The notes beneath the pieces were generated by a model. The model did no database searches and was not told where the DNA came from. It saw nothing but the letters and a program-made list of their open reading frames with translations. From the NCBI GenBank assembly GCA_032191485.1, contig JAVDOI010000016.1:13753736-13817735 (forward strand): 64,000 nt of DNA, written 5' to 3'. Of the stretch, positions 26,480 through 37,600 are shown piece by piece. A program made the position numbers and the translations under genes. Source of the stretch: Leptoclinus maculatus (Eukaryota > Chordata > Actinopteri > Perciformes > Stichaeidae). Each line of letters starts with the position of its first letter. Within the stretch, counting starts at the first letter, position 1.

Positions 26480-26860
26480 CTCTATGGCAGCCATTAATTC
26501 CTGTCCTCCATTAAGTGGTTTAAATGATCTTGTAAGAGGCCATACATCTCCTGATGCCCTTTATGAGATCAACACCACGTCCCCCTTAGAAGTTAATCGA
26601 CCCTCAGTCCCATTTGTCCATGAAGTCTGATGCAGGGGAATAATTATTTCATTCCTAAAGGTTCTGAGGGATCCAACTTGTCCATTACCCCCAGCAGATC
26701 TGGAGCAGGGAGGCCAGGGCTCCTCTTCGATCCATTATCTTCTCTCGTTTATGTTCAGCCAGCTTTAAAACGTCAGTAAAATATTTGCATGCCAATGTGC
26801 ATCCGTCTGCAGCTCATTATTTTCAGATGTTGACAGCCTAATCGCGTGCATGTTGAGTCC
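26480..26860. promoter_or_regulatory. Candidate conserved non-coding element with octamer site
   Basis: Repeat-free sequence with many transcription-factor-like cores: ccattaattcctgtcctccattaagtgg (near 26491), gggaataattatttcattcc (near 26636) and a perfect octamer ATTTGCAT at 26783-26790, followed by gctcattattttcagatg. The character is that of developmental enhancers in gene deserts. Conservation was not tested. Confidence 0.25.
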
Positions 26861-27119
26861 ACTTTGCTAACACAACGCTTGCTACAAGTCGTACTGAACA
26901 GCAAGCCGAGGCTTGTCTCTGCAGTGTTTGTCTGCAGTGGTTTTGTTCACTTTCCGGGGGGGAAAACACAGAAAACCCAGCACCCTCGCATAGTCAGCTA
27001 ATCAGTAATGGCAGGAAACGCTCCACGCTACAAACACCACCGTCTTAACCAAGTCTACTGAATAACGTCGATGTAACAAGAAGGTCAATGTAAACGATAT
27101 CAATTACATTCGGAGGCTT

Positions 27120-27850
27120 CGATTCTCCCGCTCATACGCCTGACTTTGTCCTCCCAAGATGTTTTGAAGAAGAAGGCCGAGCACAACTCCACCTCAGCGG
27201 GTCTGATATCACCCTTTTGACAGTTTGACCTTCAGACCAGAGCTCGGCCCATCTCTCCAGAGAAGTTCGTGAGTCTCCTTGTTCACTCACACAGCAGCTC
27301 CTCCACGCCTCCGCCACGAACACGCAGACATTTGCTCAAGGGTAGCAATGTTTTGGTAATTCTCCAAGAGGTGCGGAATTCGGCAGCGTCAGCATCTTTT
27401 AGGATCGTAAATACAACCTGTCACCATTCATCACGGCACCGGGAGGAAAGCGCAAACTACTACCAGGCATCATTATTTTGCTGTCCTCAAGCACCTTGAC
27501 ACGAGGTCACCGCGGTGCAGCAAAGAGGTAACATCCCCGACCCGTAGGCCAACCACCACGAAGGGTTAACAACATTTCATGTGGACTTGGTGTACTCACA
27601 CAGCTTCAGCTCCAGAACTCTTTGAGACAGAGTTGGTGGAGCTGACATGGCAGCGTTTGAACACGTGAACGCAGTTAGTGGGCTGTCTCCCGCTTTCAGA
27701 AGTGTGGAAAAGTGACAGCGCCGTCGTCCTGTAACTATACAAGTTATGCACACAACGCTGCAGCGGTCTGAGAGACTGCAGTTAGAGAAATACCCCCCCA
27801 CCGCAACATCCAAACACACACACACACAGTGAAACACACGGCGGGAAAAA
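27120..27850 (-). promoter_or_regulatory. CpG-dense patch, candidate minus-strand promoter and first exon
   Basis: CpG is clearly enriched over about 700 bases. On the minus strand an ATG at 27649-27647, in acceptable context (G at -3), opens a frame reading MSAPPTLSQRVLELKL; immediately after it lies GTGAGTAC (about 27602-27595), a plausible 5' splice site. The frame stays open upstream to 27837, so the start is not unique. A minus-strand transcript starting here would run antisense across flrt3, as MACROD2 does in other vertebrates. The peptide does not resemble the MACROD2 N-terminus I remember, so the link is a guess from position. Confidence 0.25.
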
Positions 27851-28484
27851 AAGTTAAGAGGAAAAAGTTTGGGGGAGAAGCCACCAATGGGCAGGGCAGG
27901 GTGGTGGGATGTGGGATTAATTAAAAGCTGCTGTCACTGTGGTGTGCTGGTGACACACAACCACACGATTACTGAGATCTCTGTGTGAGAGGAATCTGCT
28001 CCCACAACTCATTTCCTCCCCATAGAGGGGGGAGCAAAATGGGACCGTCTGTTGTACACAATACAAAGAAAGAGACACTCATTTTTCATTTAAAGGAATT
28101 TGAGAATTCAAAAAGGAAGGAAAGGGCAGTGGGGGATGGGGGGGGGAGAAGGATGAGGAGAAAATGATTTTGTTTTTGAATAAAAGCCTCCTCAATCTAT
28201 TTCAATCGAGTGGTACACTGGGCTGGTGGAAGGGAGAGGTCAGAGGATCTAAGCCACTGTAATCCCGAGCTTGCCAACTGCTTAAAACCTTCTCAAGTTA
28301 ACATGCTGATGTGCGTGTCTATAGACACTGTGACACTCACGCGGCTTAAACTAACAGCTGGCAACGCGAGCATATCTAACTTTCCACTTATTTCTTGGGA
28401 TGCTTAGTAATCCCTTTGTTGCGACCAACATACCGAACACAACTAATCTAGCGCTGGAATGGTAAATCAACATTTTTGAGAATG

Positions 28485-28650
28485 GAATAATAATTGAAGT
28501 CATTTATTAAATCAAGAAGGTCAAATATTCTGTGGTTCCAGCATCTGAAATGTCATGCTTTGCCACTTTCACTCTTTTCTGTCGTATCGGTCAAACAAAA
28601 CGAGCTATTTGAGGATGCTGCCTGGGTCGCTGGCAGGTTTTTAATCATCG
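28485..28650 (+). mobile_element. Interspersed repeat fragment, same family as 42214-42470
   Basis: The stretch from taattgaagtcatttattaa through tctgtggttccagcatctga and ggtcaaacaaaacgagctat to ctgggtcgctggca matches, from memory, the inner part of a very common teleost repeat ('...attctctggttccagcttctcaaatgtgag...acaaaacaagcaatttgaag...'). That repeat is probably a non-autonomous hAT-like DNA transposon. This copy is diverged and lacks its ends. It has no coding capacity. Confidence 0.5.
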
Positions 28651-31600
28651 CTCAATAGTCGCTGCCTTATATTCATCCACAGCATAAACTATACGTTAAA
28701 TAAGTCTACAATGAAGCCATGCAAATCAAATATTGAATTGTAATGTTGAGTCAAGAAGTAAAAAAAAAAAGCCCATGAAAGAATATAGAAATGAAGATCT
28801 AATTTAGGATTTATCCTTCTTTCTCAAGTTATTTCAACGTGTTTTCAACTGCTGACAAACAAGCTGTCAAAATGGTTCATGGAGCTGTAGCTTTAGGATG
28901 TTGAGCATTATAAGGACAATCACACATTGCTGAAATATTCACGGTTATTGTGCAGGAAACTTTGCAGCAGCACACGCTGCTTTGGTAACCAGAGCTTGGT
29001 TGTCTTGGTCTTGTATGCGTTAGCCTCATCCAGCGCTAATGTTGGCACTTTTTGAGGGTTTTACTTGTGGATTCAGTGAATGCATGTATAGCCAGGTTGA
29101 GAAGTAAAATAAAAATGTCTTGAGAAATTCTGAAAGACATCCCAGACATTCTTAGTGTTAGAGTGAGACATACAGCAAGCAGGTCGGGGTGCTAAAGATT
29201 ACACCCCCAGCCACAGATGTCATTAACAGCAATTCTTATTAAAGGTGTTGAGAGCAGGATACTGTAGACGAGGAAGACAGCAATGGGGCTTATTAATTCA
29301 CACTTCACTCTTACTGTAGAGGGCAGAGAGATGTGAATACACTGCGGAAGTTCGGGAAATAGTTATGTGCATGTACCTGATCTCAGTTTGGCATCCGTTT
29401 CATCAGGGGAAAATGATCACACTAAATGATAAATGATAAATGATATCCACTTTTTTTTCCCCCACTTGTGAGACTGTTCCCCTTACTACCTCATAAACCA
29501 GAGATTGTACTCACCTCACAAATTAAAGCTCTTCAGGAGTCGGATGAAAATTGAATACAAGCAGGAGCTTTAAGGCTACTAATTATTCATCTCCTTTAAT
29601 ATGGAGACATTTCACTTAAACAAAAACGTGGGCCGGGGAGCAAAGTTTCCATTTTCAGAAAACACTGCTGGGAATGCTGGCAGGCCCATTCTTCATTATC
29701 TAATTATGCTGGATTATTATTAGCTAGAGACACAACTGACGGAGAAGACATACATTGATGGAAGTAGTGCACTAATGAAATCAGGAGATGCCAGGAAAGG
29801 CATGCTGAGCCGATGATGGTAATATAGAGGGATTCTACTGTGTGTGGTGCAGAGGCCAACCAGAAGCCTAGCGCGTCGATGGAAAATACAAGAAAAACTA
29901 AAATTATTTGTTTTTTTGGTTGTTGTTTTTTTACAAGGGACGATGCTGAGCTTGAGGCAGACATACTCTGTATACATACATCGTATTCCTCGGTGTTTCG
30001 GGACAGCAGCATACGGCCAAATGTTCCCAGATTGTTGCTAATGTGACATGGGTGATGGCTTTTGTGTGGAGTCACCAGAAGTTGTCAATGGCACAACGAG
30101 CTTGCTCATCAATCACCCGGTCGCCTGGTTGTGTGTGTGCCTGACACGAGGGCAGGGTCGCAATGAGAGGGGGCGGAGCCCTGAAACATGGACTGTCGCC
30201 CCAGGAGCCCCGATGGACTTGAATGAAGAGGTCCCGCACATTCATAGTTACCAGGTCACTAATCAAATCATGTCGATAGCCGGGGATAGCACACGGGACA
30301 ACAGAATTCATTTAGCATCCCCTCACCTCTATTGTCTGTTTGCCAGGGCATCACTGGGGTCTGGGATAAATAAGTAACCCCCTTTTCTTCTCAAATTATT
30401 TGAATCCCTTCAAATGAATAGCGTGCCTTGTGAGAGAGGCATGAATTAAACCACAATGAGAGTCGGTAATGTGGCCCTTCTGACGAGATAGTTGTCACTG
30501 CAAGAAAATAATATGCAAATGCAAATCATCAGCGTGAGCCAGATGGTCATGGTTTTGGGCAAATTCACTTAGTCAGGCATAAGTAATGTCCCACATCACA
30601 AATATGGCCAGATAATTATTGTACAACACATTGGAAAAAAAAGAAAAGGGGGGGCTGCTGAGGTGAGAAACTGTCCATCCATCACTGGAGGTGATCATTT
30701 GGTTATAGGTCCCCTGAGGTGACTAAACACAACAACCTGGCACTATGTCAGACAGGACCGTGTGGGCGCGTGTGTGTCATTCATGCATACACCACAGCCC
30801 CAAGGGGATCCAGTGCCTTTGCAGTGTAGCATTTTAATTAATCCTGTGATGACAGAGCAGATCTGGCAGGTTATGTATGTCTTAGGGCAGGGGTGAGAGG
30901 GGAGTGAGGAGAGAGGAACACGACAGCGGGGTTAATGCCAAACCCACCAAAAGGCAGAACACAGCGAGCAGCAGGTCCACTCTTGGACAGGTGCTCTTTC
31001 TGGGGTCACCCGCCAACTCCCCAACCACACAAAGCCACCGTCTGTCGCCAGAAACAGAAAAACACATGGCCTCAGTTGACTCTGGTAAATGTTATGAATT
31101 TTTAATGAGTATAATGAAATCAAACATTTACTTATTGCTGGGTAAAAATGTACCGGTTGGCAGTTTGCTTAGATTGCTTGCTCATGTTCCCTGACTCCTG
31201 GTCTGCAGTTAATTTAAGCAGCTTTAATGTGTATTTGACAGAGTGGAGAAGATGTATTATCACCATGGGTTTCTTTGCTTTGTGAAATGTGTCATCAATG
31301 ACCATTTGAGCCCACATTTCACACCAAGTGTGATTTGAATATAAAGTTGGCCATGCATTAACATGAACTAAAGAAATCCTTGAGAAATGCAAATCTTTGA
31401 GGGTGATTAATGGAAACCTTTAATCTGACGGCCATTGTTTCATGCCCCGTGTGTGGACCGTGGTGGGTGACTGCACACGCTGGCGGTGAAACTCGCCCAA
31501 TGCTTAATCATGTCCAGCCAGAATACTAAACACTGTAAAGTTGAACCGTGCGACCATGTCCCGATGTAGGAAATGTATTTCAGAGTCAACATGAGAATCG

Positions 31601-33190
31601 TTTTAATCAATAAGTGCAATAAATGCAGAAGAATTTGTCTTGGTGATTTGTCTTGGTGACAAATATCTCGGCATGAAGAAATGAGAAATCGCAGAGTTTC
31701 ACAGTAGTCGGAGACACTCGCAGTGTAAGGTCAACCGGCAGCACAAGACGTACATAAGGAACTATGGACAATAATATGCTTTATTTTCTTATTCATTCTC
31801 TGCCCATTATGAAAGCACGAATGCCATTGCTATTTCTCTCTTCAGTACATGGGGTACTGAAATGAAGAGCATCTGCCCCTCCAGCCCCCAAGGCTGCAGT
31901 CCGTCTGTCTTTCTGCCGTAGATTGAAATATACACGGGTCATGTGCAATAAGGCCAGTCATTACAACAGAAAAACACATCAATATTATAGGGCACGAGGC
32001 AACACTGCTAGAGACTGCCAATCAGCAGAACAAACGGCTCAAGTATTGACTGGATACTCAACCAAGACAATGGGCCTCATTGGATGCCTGTCATTTAAGA
32101 GACAGCAATTAGCAGCTTTTATAGCAGATCGCAAGAGGCTGTTGAAAAGAAGCAAAGGTTTCTCACTTAGCCGTTGTGAAATGAGAGAGACACGGAGGAA
32201 TGTCTGTAGAGAAGGCCTCTTTTGTTGAGGCTCAAGTGCGCGAGTGAGTTTACTATACAGTCAGAGTGCTTCTTTCATACTACCACACCATCATGGTGGT
32301 ACTTTAAGCTATGGAGACGGAGCAAAAGATCGACAGAGAGAAGATTAGAAGAGAAAAGAAATAATTGTCAGAAGACAAACGGAGTGACAGACCATCAACC
32401 ACACTAAAAGATGTAAAGTGAGGAAAACCAATTGTGATTTGTCCAATACCAGTATTGTGATTGAAAATGTGATTGTGATTATTTCCTACAAATTAAACTC
32501 CAGGCCTGTATTGGTGGTTCACATAGAATTCATTTAGATCAGTTTGTCTCATTGGCATAGAGCAATCTTGGGTAATCTTTTCTTCCAATCAGAGCAGTGA
32601 AACGTGCCACGCAAACAAAAACAAATTAATAGAAATACTTATTATTATTTGTCTTGATAACTATTATCCACCAAATGATTCAGTTCAAAACTGTTTTAAG
32701 GTCTTAAATCCATCAACTGACTCATTCCCAAACTCAGGTGCAGGTGAGATTTGGATGTGGCTATAGTTACCATACGGTACACGGGATGCAATATATTAAC
32801 ATTTGAATATGAATTTGCAACCATAGACAGCTTAACAATGTTAAAAGGATCATTTGTGGAGTTACTTGCAACAGCTTAAACTTTTGTTGTGACTTGTTGC
32901 ATGTATGATTTAAAATATCTGCAATCTGCAAAGCAATTGTTTTTTGTAATATACGGTGTTATTTCATTACTGCTAATGGGTCATAATGTGTGGAGTTTTG
33001 TGAAAACTGTGCCATGGAAAACATGGTGAACGCTGGACTAGCAAACAGTGAATTCATAAAAGGAGACATTATCTGCCCTTGAGAATAGAACAGAATGCTG
33101 GATGGAACATGAATGTTCTCCGGCTCGACTAAATTAGAATGTTGACGTGTCATCTTAGGTGGTTGTGCAGATTAACCTCAGTATCTTCAA
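28651..33190. other. Non-coding; octamer pair and short tandem duplications
   Basis: No gene recognised. It holds the double octamer at 30513-30526, a 7-bp unit AAATGAT repeated three times (29424-29444) and an exact 13-bp tandem duplication ATTTGTCTTGGTG (31633-31658). The segments 29570-29720 and 30380-30560 look enhancer-like by eye. Confidence 0.4.
30513..30526. promoter_or_regulatory. Overlapping double octamer ATGCAAATGCAAAT
   Basis: Two perfect POU/octamer sites (ATGCAAAT at 30513 and at 30519) overlap by two bases, six apart in register. POU-domain factors bind such sites and can dimerise on closely spaced octamers. The flanking 150 bases are repeat-free. It lies 9.3 kb after the flrt3 stop. 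Confidence 0.4.
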
Positions 33191-33329
33191 GAACTCGACA
33201 GAGGACAGCTGAGGCTCTGAGGTAGGCCGCGGCAAAACCACTGCTCATAATTTCTAGTAAAGTTGTATTTTATTTGACTGTGGTCAGGCTTCCTGCGGGG
33301 CTCCCCACCCATCTCAGTTATGCTGGGAT
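33191..33329. repeat. Interspersed repeat module, copy A
   Basis: Shares long near-identical blocks with 34471-34649: ctctgaggYagRcYgcggcaaaaccactg, and a 33-base block from GGGGCTCCCCACCC to GTTATGCTGGGAT with one mismatch. Both copies lie in the same direction, on either side of a retroelement 3' end. On the minus strand both carry a fragment encoding QWFCR(G/S)LPQS, which may be coincidental. Confidence 0.75.
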
Positions 33330-33929
33330 TGAGGTCACCTAGGTAGTATACCTGGCTTCTCGGAGCCAATGCTGACGGTGAGTGTTTGAACTGTGGGGAA
33401 AACTCAGTCGCGCTCTTGAGTCCAGCATGGTGTTAGTTCGCCGATGTGGGGAAAGCCGCAGGCTGCCGTCAGCAGAGTGAAAAGATGGTCGACCAGTTGT
33501 TCAATGCTACCTGGGGGCAGGAAGTCTACGTGCCAGTCTGCCTCAGAGCTCACTTCAGGCGTCCGGTGTGTCCGATGTAGGATGCTGTTGTAAGATACTC
33601 GCATCAAACTCCTGTCGTGTAAACCAGTAGCATGTCTGACCTGTAACTTTGGATTCAGAATAGACTTTGACTGCTACAACTTTTCGTAATTTGGATCAGG
33701 CTGTTTGATGCCACCATAATGATTTCAGGATTACCAAATCCCTCCTTGAATATCAAATTGTTAACATTGATTATTTACTGAGAGTAAAGTACAGTACAAC
33801 TTAGAGAGCTTTGCTTATAGGAGTGATATTTTGAAATATAGTATTCATAATCATACAGTTGTAAAATAATTAACTAACTATGTAAAATCTTGGGATTTAC
33901 TCTAACTTCCTACATTAGGAGTGTTTTTA
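33330..33929 (-). other. DNA between repeat modules, with a small minus-strand frame
   Basis: It contains a 67-codon minus-strand frame (33404-33607) ending HIGELTPCWTQERD. Its composition is more protein-like than most chance frames here (GSIEQLVDHLFTLLTAACGFPHI). I do not recognise it. Its position inside a repeat cluster suggests a decayed transposon-encoded segment rather than a host exon. 33650-33929 is AT-rich with nothing recognised. Confidence 0.25.
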
Positions 33930-34449
33930 TGCTTTCTCGCCTCACAGGTTTCTGTGGATCCTGGTTATATCTGGACCCTGGACCTTCCTCCTGCCATGGC
34001 CCTGCTGACTCCCACTGCTAATATCATTTTTATAATTACTTACATTACTATTTTTATTACCAATACCATTAACGCACATTGCTGACTTTGCTTCTTCACC
34101 GGAGTCTCTGTGCTTTCTCGCCTCGCAGGTTTCCGTGGATCCTGGTTATACCTGGACCTGGTCTTGCCTCCTGCCGTGGTTCTGTCATATCCATTGAATG
34201 TGTTGTAACTCTGTAAATGTTAATTCTGTACACATGACACCTATTGAACTTCTGTCCATCCTGGGAGAGGGATCCCTCCTCTGTTGCTCTCCCTCTTTAA
34301 GGGTTTTTTGGGGGAGTTTTTCCTGTTCCGATGCGAGGGTTCCGGGACAAGAGGATGTTGTGTATATATATATATATATGTGTACAGATTGTAAAGCCCT
34401 CTGAGGCACATTTGTGATTTTGTGCTATACAAAAATAAATTGAATTGAA
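33930..34449 (+). mobile_element. 3' end of a fish non-LTR retroelement
   Basis: Resembles the 3' untranslated region of a common teleost retroelement: ctgtccatcctgggagaggg (from 34255), ctctgttgctctccctcttt, gagtttttcctgttccgatg, then ttgtaaagccctctgaggca, a run to ctatacaaaaataaattgaa, and a TTGAA-type tail. A 70-base segment (tgctttctcgcctc...cctcctgcc) is present twice, at 33930-33999 and 34111-34180, so the 5' part is internally duplicated. The orientation is plus. No reverse transcriptase remains, so this is a dead 5'-truncated copy. The LINE clade is not assigned. Confidence 0.6.
34362..34380. repeat. Short (TA)n tract inside the retroelement
   Basis: About nineteen bases of alternating T and A near the 3' end of the element. 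Confidence 0.85.
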
Positions 34450-34470
34450 TTTGCCCCTACTGTTTTCAAC

Positions 34471-34649
34471 AACTCCACACAAGACACCTGGACAGCTCTG
34501 AGGCAGACTGCGGCAAAACCACTGGTCATAGCGTCTGCTCTGACGACGTAGCATGGCGCTAATTTCTTAGAAAGATATTTCATTTTATTTTATTCGGCTG
34601 TGATCAGGCTTCCTGGGGGGCTCCCCACCCATCTTAGTTATGCTGGGAT
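34471..34649. repeat. Interspersed repeat module, copy B
   Basis: Same module as 33191-33329, in the same orientation, beginning about 20 bases after the TTGAA tail. It is about 40 bases longer, with an insert (gcgtctgctctgacgacgtagcatggcgc) in the middle. Confidence 0.75.
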
Positions 34650-37600
34650 GGTGAACTTCTGTTGACGTGAAGGTCTATCTAGAGCATAGCAACAGTCACA
34701 TCATACTAGCGACTCAAAAAAGAACCTTAACGACATGCAGCTCAGTCAGCCAATAAGCAGTAAATGAATTGTAGCAGGCTTTTGAAAGAGGTTTTGAAAA
34801 GGTTACCAATTTTGTTATTAGGACACTGCATTACTGGTTACTTGATATTTCTAACAGCTACACATTTGTCCACTAATGGTTATAATGACAGATTGCTGCA
34901 GCTACCAGGCAAGCTGGTCTTTGTTAGTCATGTTGATCATTAACACACTCTCCCTCTGTCTCTTTTCAAATCAAAATTATTATTAGTGTTTCTTAAGGAA
35001 GCCATCTTTAGCTGATTGTAAATAGTGCAGAGACTGTAAACAGAAAGAAAGAAAGGAAAACAGTCCAACCATTGAGAAGAAAATGTGAGCCCTGAGCTAG
35101 AGCGAGAGGACGACAAAAGATGTTAATGGAGGAGTGGAAGCCGCCACACACGGTGAGGAACATTATGGATAATATTCCAAACACGGGCCCCAGTGAGGGA
35201 AAAAAACAAACTGCAATACAGCACCAATGTAAACCTGTGAAAAACTCACGTGGTGGAGTGCCCGAGAAGCAAAGTGTGATACATTAAAATCAGGGGATAA
35301 TGGAAACAAGACCATATGTCCCTTGTGATGGTCATTCTGGCTTCACCCTCCAGGCATGCACACTTCAAAATGTTAAGCTGACAATTCATTAAACTCCAGG
35401 GGTTTATCTTAGCACTAGGAGTTCTCCTAAATGGCAAGTTCCTCGCTAAGACTCTCCTCTTTTATCCCTCTATTATTCCTCTACGTCGTGACCTGTTCAA
35501 GGAGCTGCTGAGATCAACTTTTACTAGAAAATGAAGAGAACTTAGAGACATGGTTGACCTTGTTCCTGTGGATGACATTGTGCTTCATGAATGGACTTCC
35601 TCATTATACCCTCAGTGATTGATTCATAATTCACCATAGTAATCCAAGTATAATGAGACATAGAGGTAATGCCGCTGTAGGCACCGTAAAGGTGATATTG
35701 TGTTTTTTGAACATTCGTGTCAACGATTAAGCCAGATCTTTTATGCGATGATGTGAAGTGAAGTATTTACTGTTGGATGGTGCTTACAATCCTGCACACC
35801 TTCAGCACTGCACAGTGGTTCCCAGAGGCCAGGTGACAAAGATCACAGGTGTTACTGGGTTGCTACTGTTAGTTGGTGAAGAGGGTACAGCTTTCTATTA
35901 AATATTGACCGTATGAGGCCGACTGTGATTGTTGACGGGAGGATTAGGAAGACCTCAGTACTACTAAAAACTATATTAAAAAATGTTATGAATACTGCTT
36001 GTACAAACTCGGTAGTCCAATCAAAATAGATGTATTTACAAAAGCTGTTGCAATGAGTACTGCACTTTGGTTAGATGCAAATGCATACTGTAGATTCATC
36101 ACATTAATTGGTGCCAAGGCGTGATTTCAGTTATTCAATACGAACATTGGATATTGGATTCTGTAAATTACTTTTTTGTAAAGCCCCCCCCACCTTAGAG
36201 TATGTTCACTGTTGGCAGTAATTCTATAAATAGGTTCATGGTGACTATGTTCCCTGTAGGTCTATTATTCTACATGTACATTATGCGTCCTACAATAATA
36301 GGAATGGCTTCGTGAACTTTTGCATAAATAGAGTTTTTAAGTTGTGATTTTGAAGAGCTACGGTTATTGTAATACTGGATCAGCCCAAATCCTTTATTTC
36401 TACACTTTTTAAAATAGCATGAAGAATGTAAATTAAGTCCTTATTCAGACTCCATCTCAGAAACGGTAGCACTAGGCATCATTGATGTAGCATTTGGGAG
36501 TGTGATCAGTTTAACACTGATAACGTACTATTGACACTAATGATCATTAAAAGGACTACTTTTGGGTTTTGCAGCACCCAAACACGAGTATCAGGGAATG
36601 TGACATTAGTAATCTGACCTGTAGGACACTAACCAAACAGAGAAATAATGGAAAAGTAACGGTGAGAGAATCCATGCAAGATTCTACACGAGGCAATCAG
36701 CACTCAGCCCACATTACCTTTTCTGGTGATGTTTTATGCTAATTTCATTAGCCGTTATTTATATTCTCAATATTAATTATGTGTCCTGTGATTTTGATGG
36801 CATTCAAAGAATGAAAGTGAGACTGTGTCCAAATGAAGGTGCTAATGCTCCGATTGTGTTAAGATGATGTACCTGATGAGGCCATTTCACAGTCTGGCTT
36901 CATTTTAGCCGACAAGCTTCATTAGTCTCAGCCTCCAGAATGGCACTCAAAACTGCATGGCCAAACGGTTATCAACTGCTAAGAGCCATGCCGGGACCTG
37001 TACCACACACCATAAACCCTGGATATTAATTAACATCAGTTGTTCGCAGATTTTATTGGGTGATGCCTTTTTAATTGACACTCATACGACCGGTGAATTC
37101 AGAAGGTACACTTCGTTGTAGGAGGGCAAAAAAGACAAATTAAAGTCAATTAGTTTGAGGCGGACTGGAGGAGGAGATGGCCGTGCAGATGAGAGAGGAG
37201 CGGCCGGGCCACACGAGCTCCGGCTCAGACGGGCATCCAGACTATGGGGAGACCCGCTGTCTGCCAATGTGAGATAAGGCCAGCACGGAGACTGTGGCGC
37301 ACTGCCCTGTACTGTTGCTTTAGAAAATGGAGCGGAGAGAAACGGCCGGGGTCAGGCTTGCAGCCGGATCGGTTTTAAGAAAGCTCTATTACCGAAGAGG
37401 CCCTCAGATATGTGTAGAACAAGCAACTTTTGTTCTGTATTTACAATCTTGCTGGATTGCCTGGGATGAATTATAGAGTCTATTTTAGTTTGCAGAGGGG
37501 TGGATGAGGAGGTGAGCCAAGATGCAAGTGAAACCTCAGAAGCCTTGAGCTCCAGAAGTCATAGTTTGAGAGCGTGTTCTCCCGAAAGAGGCAAGAAGTC

